This document shows, in pieces, positions 25,971 to 33,877 of a DNA stretch of 64,000 nt. Position 1 is the first letter of the stretch. Each line of letters opens with the position of its first letter. Below the pieces are notes generated by a model. It saw nothing but the letters and a program-made list of their open reading frames with translations, was not told where the DNA came from and did no database searches. Position numbers and translations under genes: made by a program. Source of the stretch: Melioribacteraceae bacterium (GTDB lineage: Bacteria; Bacteroidota; Ignavibacteria; Ignavibacteriales; Melioribacteraceae); NCBI GenBank assembly GCA_016342755.1, contig JAEINS010000004.1:1-64000 (forward strand). The letters run 5' to 3'.

Positions 25971-27326
25971 ATGAAAAAAATATTACTAGTTGATGACGAT
26001 AAAGTATTTTTGGAATCATTGGAAACAATGCTTCTAGAAGAAGGATATTCAGTTCAAAAAGAGTCAAATCCGGTTGTAGTTTCAGAAAAGATCGGAAGCT
26101 TAAGTTATGATGCTGCTTTGTTTGATATAAAAATGCCCGGTATGAATGGGATTGACTTGATGCAGAAAATAAAGCCGTATAATATTAGTTCCCCAATAAT
26201 ATTTATTTCCGGACAAAGTACAATTTCAATTGCGGTGGATGCCATTAAACTCGGCGCATATGATTTTGTTGAAAAACCTGTTGATCCAGAGCGATTGTTA
26301 TTAACACTAAAAAATGCTTTAACCAGTAAATGTCTTACCCGGGAAAACGAAAATATTTTTAATGAACTTAAAAGCACCAACAAAATTATAGGTAATAGCA
26401 GGTCAACTAAACTTTTAATTGATGAAATAAAACATATAGCACCCACAAATGCGAAGGTTCTAATACAGGGTGAAAGTGGAACCGGGAAAGAACTTATTGC
26501 GTGGGCAATTCATCATAACAGTGATAGAAAAGGATTTCCGTACATAAAACTAAATTGTGCGGCAATTCCTTCTGAACTTTTGGAAAGTGAATTGTTCGGA
26601 CACAGGCGGGGATCTTTTACCGGGGCACATGCTGATAAAACCGGTAAGTTTATTGCCGCGGATGGCGGTTCTTTATTTCTTGACGAAATTGGTGATATGT
26701 CATTAAATCTTCAAGCAAAACTTCTACGGGTTCTTGAGGAGAATGAAGTGGAAGTAATTGGTGAAAATATACCCCGCAAGGTTGATGTACGTATTATTGC
26801 CGCTACAAATAAAAACTTAAAAACTCTAATCGAAAACGGTGATTTTAGAGAAGATCTTTATCACAGATTAAATGTAATAAATCTGCTTATTGAACCTCTA
26901 AAAAATAGAAAAGAAGATATTGTTCAACTTGCCAATTTTTTCTTAAAACTCTATTGCGAAAGTTATAACAAACGTATTATCTCAATTTCAAGACAAGTTG
27001 AAGGACTTTTGTATTCGTATGATTATCCGGGAAATGTACGGGAGTTGAGAAACATAATAGAGAAGGCTGTTATATACGAAAATACTAATGAACTCACTAT
27101 AAAAACAATGTATAAAACATTTACCAGCAAGTTAGATGAAGATGATACTGATACCGGTTTACTATTAGGGACAAATTTAAAAAATGCCAGAAAAGAGTTT
27201 GAAAAAAAGTTTATCAGAAACACACTAGAATTTAATGATTGGAAAATTGGTGAAACGGCTGCTTCGCTTGAAATTGATAGAACAAGTCTCTTTAGAAAGA
27301 TGCAGGAATTAGGAATCAGTAAATAA
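25971..27326 (+). CDS. NtrC-family sigma-54-dependent response regulator
   Basis: Activates sigma-54 promoters when phosphorylated. A receiver domain (1-120) has the acidic pocket VDDD (7-10), the phospho-acceptor Asp52 in FDIKMPG and the Lys102 region in EKPVDP. The AAA+ domain (about 140-370) has Walker A GESGTGKE (167-174), the sigma-54 contact loop GSFTGA (214-219, a conservative variant of GAFTGA), Walker B LFLDEI (235-240) and an arginine-rich YDYPGNVRELRN box. A Fis-type HTH closes the protein with AASLEIDRTSLFRKMQELGI. At 451 aa it is full length. The cognate kinase is very probably the 22605-25037 product, from which it is now separated by the repeat cassette. No target sigma-54 promoter was found in the window. 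Confidence 0.95.
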   Translation: MKKILLVDDDKVFLESLETMLLEEGYSVQKESNPVVVSEKIGSLSYDAALFDIKMPGMNGIDLMQKIKPYNISSPIIFISGQSTISIAVDAIKLGAYDFVEKPVDPERLLLTLKNALTSKCLTRENENIFNELKSTNKIIGNSRSTKLLIDEIKHIAPTNAKVLIQGESGTGKELIAWAIHHNSDRKGFPYIKLNCAAIPSELLESELFGHRRGSFTGAHADKTGKFIAADGGSLFLDEIGDMSLNLQAKLLRVLEENEVEVIGENIPRKVDVRIIAATNKNLKTLIENGDFREDLYHRLNVINLLIEPLKNRKEDIVQLANFFLKLYCESYNKRIISISRQVEGLLYSYDYPGNVRELRNIIEKAVIYENTNELTIKTMYKTFTSKLDEDDTDTGLLLGTNLKNARKEFEKKFIRNTLEFNDWKIGETAASLEIDRTSLFRKMQELGISK

Positions 27327-27327
27327 A

Positions 27328-27495
27328 ATGAACTTTAAAATATTAAAGCAAGATATCAACTGATTAAAGAACGTTTATTAAAAAGTTTAACAAAAGAAAA
27401 ATGCAATGAGATAATTATAAAATCAAAAGAGCTGTAGAAATGGGTAAAGCCGGATTTTAGATGAAATAAAAAGCTATGGTATCGAAATAAATTAG
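27328..27495 (+). pseudogene. Decayed small gene with frameshifts
   Basis: The 352-bp gap behind the NtrC gene contains protein-like pieces in three frames that abut in order: ARYQLIKERLLKSLTKEK followed by CNEIIIKSKE, then AVEMGKAGF, then LDEIKSYGIEIN and a stop at 27493-27495. Joined, they read as one continuous charged helical protein tail with two or three frameshifts. An ATG at 27328 directly follows the NtrC stop. I do not recognise the family. The remainder of the gap (27496-27678) is AT-rich and shows nothing else. Confidence 0.45.
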
Positions 27496-27678
27496 TTTAA
27501 TTATTGCAGATATGTTCTGCTTTATTATTCAGTCCAGCTCACAATACTCTTAATATTAAAAAATAATTCATCAGTTATCTTCTAATTATTTTTTCACCTT
27601 TCTTTAAATTACCATTTACAAATAACTTCAAAATTGATATTTTACTTTTAGAATTGAATTACAAATGTGGAGTAATTG

Positions 27679-29019
27679 ATGGCAAAGTTAGAACAAGTTA
27701 TTAAACGAAGCGGAGCTATTGTTCCTTTTAAAAGGGAACGTGTTATAAATGCTATTTATAGATCGGCTGTTTCTGTTGGCGGAAGAGATAAACAGACGGC
27801 AGAATGGCTTGCTGATCAGGTTATTAAGATGCTGGAAAATGGCAGAGCTGAAAACTATATTCCTACAATTGAAGATATTCAGGATGTAGTTGAAAAGGTT
27901 TTAATTGAAAACGGGCACGCAAAAGTTTCAAAGGCCTTTATACTGTACAGAGATGAACAAAAGAAGAAAAGAGAAACTAGTTCCAGAATTGCATCTAAGA
28001 AAAGCGATAATGTTCCGTGGCAAAAAATTTGGTATTCGCTCGATTGGGCAGTAAGTAGAAATTTGCATACCGTCGATAATTTGAATCAGCGAATTAGAAA
28101 TGGTGAATTTCCTCAGATAGTTCATCAGGCTGAAGCGCGATATAACGATGATATAGCTTTGGCAGCAGAAATAATTAAAGAAAAAGCCAATGATATTAAA
28201 CTGGTTTTTGTAAGCGGACCTTCTTCATCGGGAAAAACTACTACAACTCTTAAACTAGAAAAACACCTTAAAAATATAGGGTTAAAGTTTGTTGCACTGG
28301 AAGTTGACCATTATTTCTATGATTTGGAGCTTCATCCCAAAGATGAATTTGGAGATTATGATTTTGAAACTCCGCAGGCTCTGGATATTGAACTAATTAA
28401 CGAACATCTAACAAAACTATGTAATGGTGAAGAAGTTATGCTGCCGTTTTATGATTTCAAAACCGGGACACGTCATTTAAATCAAAAGTCACTGCAGTTA
28501 AAAGAAGGTGAGATTCTATTATTAGATAGTCTACACGGTCTTTATCCGCCAATGAGCGCGGGTATTTCGGACAATAATAAATTTAAGATTTACATAGAGC
28601 CATTATTGCAAATGAAAGGTATAGACGGGGAATATGTTCATTGGACCGATCTAAGACTTATTAGAAGGATGTTAAGAGACGCAGCCCATAGAGCTTATAA
28701 TCCGAAACAAACTTTGGAACATTGGCACTACGTTAGAGCAAGTGAATTACGGCATATAATTCCTTATAACAACACAACTGATTTTACAATAAATAGCGGT
28801 ATGGCTTACGAACTGCCTTTATACAAACATTTGATGTTCGATAAATTTAAAGAATGGATTGAACTTTACAAAGATGATCCGCTTAAAACTGATGCCTATG
28901 AAAGGGCTTCCAGAATTTATAAGCTTCTCGATTCGATTCTACCGGTAGAAGACGATTCTCCTGTTCCTCATGATTCTGTTATGAGAGAATTTATTGGAGG
29001 AAGTTCCATTGTTCATTGA
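27679..29019 (+). CDS. ATP-cone domain fused to a uridine-kinase-like P-loop kinase
   Basis: Residues 3-92 form an ATP-cone (PF03477), the allosteric ATP/dATP-sensing module of ribonucleotide reductases, recognised by VIKRSGAIVPFKRERVINAI and DIQDVVEKVLIENGH. From about 170 the protein is a phosphoribulokinase/uridine-kinase-type kinase with Walker A GPSSSGKT (180-187), VDHYFYD near 208-214 and a DFETPQALD segment. The expected reaction is phosphorylation of uridine, cytidine or a similar substrate. The fusion suggests control by adenine nucleotide levels. The start at 27679 has GGAG 6 nt upstream. A hairpin follows the stop. The substrate is an inference. Confidence 0.88.
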   Translation: MAKLEQVIKRSGAIVPFKRERVINAIYRSAVSVGGRDKQTAEWLADQVIKMLENGRAENYIPTIEDIQDVVEKVLIENGHAKVSKAFILYRDEQKKKRETSSRIASKKSDNVPWQKIWYSLDWAVSRNLHTVDNLNQRIRNGEFPQIVHQAEARYNDDIALAAEIIKEKANDIKLVFVSGPSSSGKTTTTLKLEKHLKNIGLKFVALEVDHYFYDLELHPKDEFGDYDFETPQALDIELINEHLTKLCNGEEVMLPFYDFKTGTRHLNQKSLQLKEGEILLLDSLHGLYPPMSAGISDNNKFKIYIEPLLQMKGIDGEYVHWTDLRLIRRMLRDAAHRAYNPKQTLEHWHYVRASELRHIIPYNNTTDFTINSGMAYELPLYKHLMFDKFKEWIELYKDDPLKTDAYERASRIYKLLDSILPVEDDSPVPHDSVMREFIGGSSIVH

Positions 29020-29046
29020 TTTTTTTCAGTTTTAAAATAAATTTTA

Positions 29047-29072
29047 ATGCCGGTATTATTTTTTACCGGCAT
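29047..29072 (+). terminator. Hairpin after the ATP-cone kinase gene
   Basis: ATGCCGGTA (29047-29055) and TACCGGCAT (29064-29072) form a perfect 9-bp stem with an 8-nt T-rich loop, 28 bp behind the stop codon. The U-tract is weak. Confidence 0.65.
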
Positions 29073-29201
29073 CTCTGCAGACGGCTGATACATGTTTATT
29101 ACTACTTAATTTTTCAGAATAATACTTCTATCTTTTTATTCCCCGGAACTTCTCTTAATTTATTTCGACTAATCATGCAGTATTAATAACTGAAAGACTA
29201 A

Positions 29202-30443
29202 ATGAATAATATTGAAGCTGTTATAGACGTATTTGCATTTATCAGGGAAAGAGATATTCCCATTTTTGTTGATAAATATTTTAAGCAATTAGGAAATAGC
29301 AAAAGTAATTTTCCTAAACCTGGAAAACGATATAATTTATTTAGTAAGTATAAAAAGAAAAGAGAACTGGATAAACTACTGAACGATTTTACTTTGAAGA
29401 TTTCTGATTCATCAATCTTTGATAATCCATCCGAGCAGTCTGAGTTATTCAATAGATTAAAATTATTTTTTATTCAGACTTTAGAATTTGGACAAATTGA
29501 AGCGGAGATTTTCTTTAATGATGATTTTAATAATTTGGTAAATGAGTTTTTAAAAAAGGCCAGCGAGTTTGATAATACTCTTACTTCTGAAAATTTATTT
29601 CAGGCTATACGCAACGTTTGGATAATGAATACGATTCAGCTTTTGTTTAATAAAAAAGTCGAATTAACTCCGTCTATATTTGCCTACAGTATGTTGTACC
29701 CTTACAGTGATAATTATTTGGATGATACTTCAATTAGTAAAATTGAAAAGTTAGAATTTCTTCATCGGTTTGGATTGAAGCTGGCTGGTGAAAAAGTTTA
29801 CCACTTTAATGAAATTGAAGAAAAGATTTTTGCTCTAGTAGAAATGATTGAAGAAGAGTTTCCCAGATACGATTATAACTCTGTTTATGAGAGTTTACTC
29901 GCGATACATTATGGTCAGGTTAAAAGTATTTCGCAAAATAAGTGTAATGCAATTAGTGAGGAACTGATTACAAAAATAAGTATTGAAAAAGGCGGAAGCT
30001 CTGTTTTAGCTGATGCATATTTAGTATTGGGCAATTTAAATTATGAAGAGGCAGATTTCATGTTTGGATTTGGTGTGTTTCTACAACTGATTGACGATTT
30101 ACAAGATATAGCTGATGATAAGGAGAATCAGCATATTACTCTCTTCTCAAAAGAACAATCAAAAGATGAATGTGAGAAAAAAACTAATAAACTATTTAAT
30201 TTTATTAATCACGTTTTGCTTAGTCAGGAAGCGTTTGAGAAAGGAAATAGAATTCTAAACATTATCAATTATAGCTGTACTCTTCTAATTATTGATTCTA
30301 TAGCCTGTCATAAGAATCTGTATCCCTTTTTATATAAGAGAAAAATTGGCTCTCACTCTTTATATCCGCTCTATTACTACAGAAAACTGCATAGTAAGAT
30401 TAATAACACTTTAGAATTTCTGGGATCAAAAAAAAGCTTTTAG
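29202..30443 (+). CDS. Cryptic class 1 isoprenoid-synthase-fold protein
   Basis: A 413-aa soluble, almost entirely helical protein. Two aspartate-rich motifs about 125 residues apart resemble those of trans-prenyl diphosphate synthases and class I terpene synthases: SDNYLDD (169-175) and LIDDLQDIADD (296-306), the second matching the usual QxxDDxxD form. Between them ISIEKGGSSVLADAYLV (about 259-275) occupies the place of the conserved K-T/G segment. An N-terminal extension of about 110 residues is unlike known synthases. The fold call is by motif spacing; the activity (prenyl transfer, cyclisation or none) is unknown. It is monocistronic, with no isoprenoid, carotenoid or quinone genes nearby. 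Confidence 0.6.
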   Translation: MNNIEAVIDVFAFIRERDIPIFVDKYFKQLGNSKSNFPKPGKRYNLFSKYKKKRELDKLLNDFTLKISDSSIFDNPSEQSELFNRLKLFFIQTLEFGQIEAEIFFNDDFNNLVNEFLKKASEFDNTLTSENLFQAIRNVWIMNTIQLLFNKKVELTPSIFAYSMLYPYSDNYLDDTSISKIEKLEFLHRFGLKLAGEKVYHFNEIEEKIFALVEMIEEEFPRYDYNSVYESLLAIHYGQVKSISQNKCNAISEELITKISIEKGGSSVLADAYLVLGNLNYEEADFMFGFGVFLQLIDDLQDIADDKENQHITLFSKEQSKDECEKKTNKLFNFINHVLLSQEAFEKGNRILNIINYSCTLLIIDSIACHKNLYPFLYKRKIGSHSLYPLYYYRKLHSKINNTLEFLGSKKSF

Positions 30444-30524
30444 TCATGTTTAATATGTAGATTCCATGGATCAGGAATCGGCTAAACAATAAAAAATATC
30501 AGGGCATTACTCCCAACAGATTTG

Positions 30525-31214
30525 CTATAAGTTAAGATATGTTTTTCTTTTCATAAATATATTTTTGCTGATTACTGATGCTAAAACTCCAATACACAGC
30601 ATTATTACTGCTCCAAAATATGATTGGTATATGTTTGATAAATTCAGGTTAAATATTTCGAAAATCAAAATTCCAAAATTTTCGGTTAGCGGTATTAATG
30701 CGATAAAAATTAAATATGAAAATGCTGCTAATATTATTCCGCCTGCCTGCACGTAGATTATTTGTTTTTTATTTAATCCGAAATGCAAGAAGTCTAAGTA
30801 TATCATTGCGAGAGCATTTAATACTAATACAAGTCCGGTTAAAGAAACGAGTTCCGAAATAAATTCAGACCCAATATTATTGAACTGCACAATTAAGTTA
30901 CAAAGAAAGAATAATGAAATTGCGCTCACCCAAAAAATTGGTATGAATAAAAGTCTTGCGAAACCGATTGACCCTGGGTGAATAGGTAAAACTACGATTA
31001 CACGGTCGCGACCTTCCTTAAAAAGCGTAATCACACGATAGACAAAGACAATTACAGCAAACGCAAAAATGGAAACTCTTAATGCAGGAACTGATTTATC
31101 CAAATTTTCTGCGCCATATGTTAAAAATGTAAAGTGCATGCTAATTAGAAAAATTGATGTAACCATTAATAGTGTTTTGTAATATTTTAGTTCTGCTTTA
31201 ATTATTTTAAACAT
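30525..31214 (-). CDS. Six-helix membrane protein, ABC-2-type permease-like
   Basis: A 229-aa integral membrane protein with about six hydrophobic segments. It begins with a short cytoplasmic MFKIIKAELKYYKTLL, a layout typical of ABC-2 permease subunits. The loop GRDRVIVVLPIHPGSIGFARLL (about residues 68-89) parallels the NTLPVKRIDIAISRLL-type loop in the next two genes, so all three may be related half-transporters. It is the last gene of the GntR-led operon, 33 bp downstream of its neighbour. The substrate cannot be predicted; antimicrobial peptide or lipid export is common in YtrA-controlled systems. Confidence 0.7.
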   Translation of the reverse strand: MFKIIKAELKYYKTLLMVTSIFLISMHFTFLTYGAENLDKSVPALRVSIFAFAVIVFVYRVITLFKEGRDRVIVVLPIHPGSIGFARLLFIPIFWVSAISLFFLCNLIVQFNNIGSEFISELVSLTGLVLVLNALAMIYLDFLHFGLNKKQIIYVQAGGIILAAFSYLIFIALIPLTENFGILIFEIFNLNLSNIYQSYFGAVIMLCIGVLASVISKNIFMKRKTYLNL

Positions 31215-31247
31215 GATTAACTCAGTTCTTAAATTGTTAAAAATTAC

Positions 31248-31919
31248 TTATTCTATGTGTGATCTATTTCTATTATAGCTATAAACACTTAGCACAGTTA
31301 GCATAAATCCCAATGCAACGGTTCTAAGCCCGATTAATTCACCGCTAAACGGACTGTGGTTTTCTAAAAACTGAAAGAGTGGTTTTATTGGGATTTCATA
31401 TCCTGCTTTTACAAGCATAAATAAAACAACACCGGTTATATTAAGCACTAAACCAGTTAACATTAAATAGATCAGCATTTTGCTTTTAGTAATCCCTTTC
31501 TCCCGTAAGTGTGAAAGAAAAACATCACGGATAATAAAATAGAGAGATAAGCAGATTATTATTAAGCCGTATATAATTGACAGTTTTTCTAATTCATGAA
31601 AACCATCAGACAAAGTAATAGCGATTGGGATTAATATTAAAAAACAAATTGTAATAGGTATTAAAACTATCAATAGTCTGTGAATGCCTAATAGTTCTCT
31701 GTTAATGGGAATAGTATTAAACATCTTTTCTCTAAATTCTTTATTGCGTCGAATTATAATCTGATTAATAAGCATAAAAGGAAAAAATGACTCAATCATT
31801 CCCAGCAAAAAATCATTATTATATAGCAAAACAGCAGTGTAGAACATTGGTGTCATTACTAAATACAACAAATAAATTGTCAGGTTATATTTTAATTCTG
31901 ATATTAATAATTTCAACAT
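31248..31919 (-). CDS. ABC-2-type permease subunit (paralogue A)
   Basis: A 223-aa protein with about six membrane helices, beginning MLKLLISELKYNL. It is a clear paralogue of the next gene upstream: same length and matching blocks such as MFNTIPINRELLGIHRLLIVL, LREKGITKSKM, GYEIPIKPLFQFL and a C-terminal G-E-L-x-G-L-R-x-x-A stretch. The pair probably arose by tandem duplication and may form a heterodimeric pore with the ATPase encoded further upstream. A GGAG lies about 11 nt before the ATG. The gap to the upstream paralogue is 7 bp. Confidence 0.78.
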   Translation of the reverse strand: MLKLLISELKYNLTIYLLYLVMTPMFYTAVLLYNNDFLLGMIESFFPFMLINQIIIRRNKEFREKMFNTIPINRELLGIHRLLIVLIPITICFLILIPIAITLSDGFHELEKLSIIYGLIIICLSLYFIIRDVFLSHLREKGITKSKMLIYLMLTGLVLNITGVVLFMLVKAGYEIPIKPLFQFLENHSPFSGELIGLRTVALGFMLTVLSVYSYNRNRSHIE

Positions 31920-31926
31920 TTGTAAT

Positions 31927-32598
31927 TTACTCCATATGGAATTTACCTTTTGTATAGGTAGTTAAACTAACTAAGGATAAGATAATCGCAGTTATAATAA
32001 GCCTTAATTCAGTGTATTCACCCTTAAAAGGATTTATCATTTTTAAAAAATCACTAATTTCATTAAGTGGAATTTCTAAACCCTCTTTTGTTAAAAACAC
32101 TAAAATAACAGCTAGTATGTTTAAGATCAGGATTGCAAAAACCAGAGTTGTCTTCATATTATTTTTTGTAATTCCTTTTTCTCTTACTAACCTCAGGCTG
32201 GTATCGCGCATTATTAAATAGAGGGCAAAACTAATTACACTTAGGCTAAATGATATTACTACAAAGTTCAAGTCCGGATCAAATTTGGAAATTGAAACCT
32301 CGAAAAGTACCATTATAATTGTATAATATATAAGCGGTAATAGAACAGTTATCAATCTTGAAATTGCAATATCAATTCTTTTTACCGGAAGTGTATTAAA
32401 AGTTCTTTCTCTTAATTCTTTATTTTTGAATGAGACTAAGAACATCATTGTTAGAAATATGATATAGAAAATCCCGAGGTTATAAAAAAAGATTTCAAGC
32501 TCCGCCAACTTCAAATAATATATTACAGGAAACAATATTAGTAATATTGGGATTCTCTTTAAATTATATTCATATTCTGATTTTACCAGGCACCACAT
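31927..32598 (-). CDS. ABC-2-type permease subunit (paralogue B)
   Basis: A 223-aa membrane protein with about six helices, opening MWCLVKSEYEYNLKRIPILL. Matching blocks with paralogue A include TFNTLPVKRIDIAISRLITVLLP, LVREKGITKNNM, EGLEIPLNEISDFL and a final EYTELRLIITA. It has the strongest ribosome site in the operon (GGAGGA 6-7 nt before the ATG) and lies 26 bp behind the ATPase gene. Expected role: membrane half of an ABC exporter under GntR control. Confidence 0.8.
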   Translation of the reverse strand: MWCLVKSEYEYNLKRIPILLILFPVIYYLKLAELEIFFYNLGIFYIIFLTMMFLVSFKNKELRERTFNTLPVKRIDIAISRLITVLLPLIYYTIIMVLFEVSISKFDPDLNFVVISFSLSVISFALYLIMRDTSLRLVREKGITKNNMKTTLVFAILILNILAVILVFLTKEGLEIPLNEISDFLKMINPFKGEYTELRLIITAIILSLVSLTTYTKGKFHME

Positions 32599-32624
32599 AA
32601 TTCCTCCGATAAATACAAATGTAT

Positions 32625-33485
32625 TTACCCTTTTAAAACTTCTACCGCTATTTCATCAATACTCATTCTGTGCTCATTCAGATTCTCAACTTCTAATTCA
32701 GTTAATTTTTCTATAGTGTCTGAGAAATCAGAAGTAATAATCTGATAATCATTACCCTCATTTTTTTTACTAACTAAATTTTTAACCCTCAATTCACCAT
32801 TATATTTAAATGAAATTTTTCTCCACTTTTCTATTAAATCATCTTTTGCCGTTTTGAATAATAATTTACCGTCTTTCAAAAACGCGAGATCGTCAGCAAG
32901 TCTGCTTATATCCGAAAGAATATGAGTTGAATAGAAAATGGAACGTTCTCCGGTTTCAACAACTTCAAATAAAGTATCAAGGACTTCTGCTCTTACAACA
33001 GGATCCAATCCGGATGTAGGTTCATCAAGAAGTAATAGCTTTGGTTTATGAGACAAAGCTGATATAAGTGACAGTTTAACACGGTTTCCGCGTGAAAGGT
33101 CTTTAGCTTTTTTTGTCAGGTCAATATTAAATCTTTTTGCAAGTGCCATTGCATAATCATCCGACCAATTTGGATAAAATTGTGATAAGAACTTTAAGTT
33201 TTTCTCACCGTTCCAGTTTTCATAAAACACCGGTGAATCGCTCACATAACCAATATCAAATTTCCAGCTTGTATTATTTGGGGCATTCTCCGTTCCAAAA
33301 ATTTTGATCGAACCAGAATTAGCCTTAATTAACTGCATCATACAGAGTAGCGTTGTTGTTTTACCTGAACCATTGGGACCAATATAACCCATAACCATTC
33401 CTGGCTCTAAATCCAGATCGAGAGGACCAAGTTTAAAATCAGAATATTTTTTTTCTAACCTTTCAATTTTAAATGCATAATCCAT
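32625..33485 (-). CDS. ABC transporter ATPase of a GntR-controlled exporter
   Basis: Single nucleotide-binding domain: Walker A GPNGSGKTT (about 35-43), a Q-loop region, signature LSRGNRVKLSL near 132-142, Walker B LLLLDEPTSGLDP near 152-164 and the switch histidine in FYSTHILSD. The last 70 residues or so form the extra C-terminal domain common in CcmA/YtrB-type drug and bacitracin ATPases. I chose 33485 as the start because GGAG lies 6 nt upstream; the earlier ATG (33497) overlaps that ribosome site. It is preceded by a YtrA-type GntR regulator (17 bp) and followed by three permease genes, the classic ytr-like order. Confidence 0.92.
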   Translation of the reverse strand: MDYAFKIERLEKKYSDFKLGPLDLDLEPGMVMGYIGPNGSGKTTTLLCMMQLIKANSGSIKIFGTENAPNNTSWKFDIGYVSDSPVFYENWNGEKNLKFLSQFYPNWSDDYAMALAKRFNIDLTKKAKDLSRGNRVKLSLISALSHKPKLLLLDEPTSGLDPVVRAEVLDTLFEVVETGERSIFYSTHILSDISRLADDLAFLKDGKLLFKTAKDDLIEKWRKISFKYNGELRVKNLVSKKNEGNDYQIITSDFSDTIEKLTELEVENLNEHRMSIDEIAVEVLKG

Positions 33486-33502
33486 TTTATTCTCCATTTA
33501 TA

Positions 33503-33877
33503 TTATTTACTTTCTAAAACTTTTTTTATCACAGCAAAGATATCTTCAATTGATAAACCTTCTTCCTTAGCAACCTTTAATAAAGGTCTTATTTTATCGA
33601 TCAATTTCTCAATAGACATTTCTTTTTTCCTTTTATCTCTAATTTCATTTACAAAAAATCCTTTTCCTCGTCTCGAAGAAATTAATCCTTCTCTTTCAAG
33701 AGCTTCATAAGCACGCTGGACAGTTATAACACTAACATGCTGATCCCGGGCAAGTTTTCGTATTGATGGAAGCATAGTTCCGGCATCAACTTCTCCATTT
33801 AAAACTTTCGCTCGTATCTGTCTGGAAATCTGACTCTGCAGCGGTTCATCCGAAAAATCAGTTAAGTTTAGAAACAT
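33503..33877 (-). CDS. GntR-family transcriptional regulator, YtrA subfamily
   Basis: A short 124-aa repressor. The winged HTH spans about 10-77, with LQSQISRQIRAKVLNGEV, the recognition-helix region SIRKLARDQHVSVITVQRAYEAL and the wing GLISSRRGKGFFV. The remaining 45 residues are two helices, as in YtrA proteins, which lack a ligand-binding domain. YtrA-type repressors usually control the ABC operon they are part of. Its start codon abuts the stop of the upstream GntR-SpoIIE gene (TAGATG), so the two are translated in tandem. The palindrome at 34937-34961 ahead of the operon is the likely operator for one or both proteins. Confidence 0.92.
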   Translation of the reverse strand: MFLNLTDFSDEPLQSQISRQIRAKVLNGEVDAGTMLPSIRKLARDQHVSVITVQRAYEALEREGLISSRRGKGFFVNEIRDKRKKEMSIEKLIDKIRPLLKVAKEEGLSIEDIFAVIKKVLESK

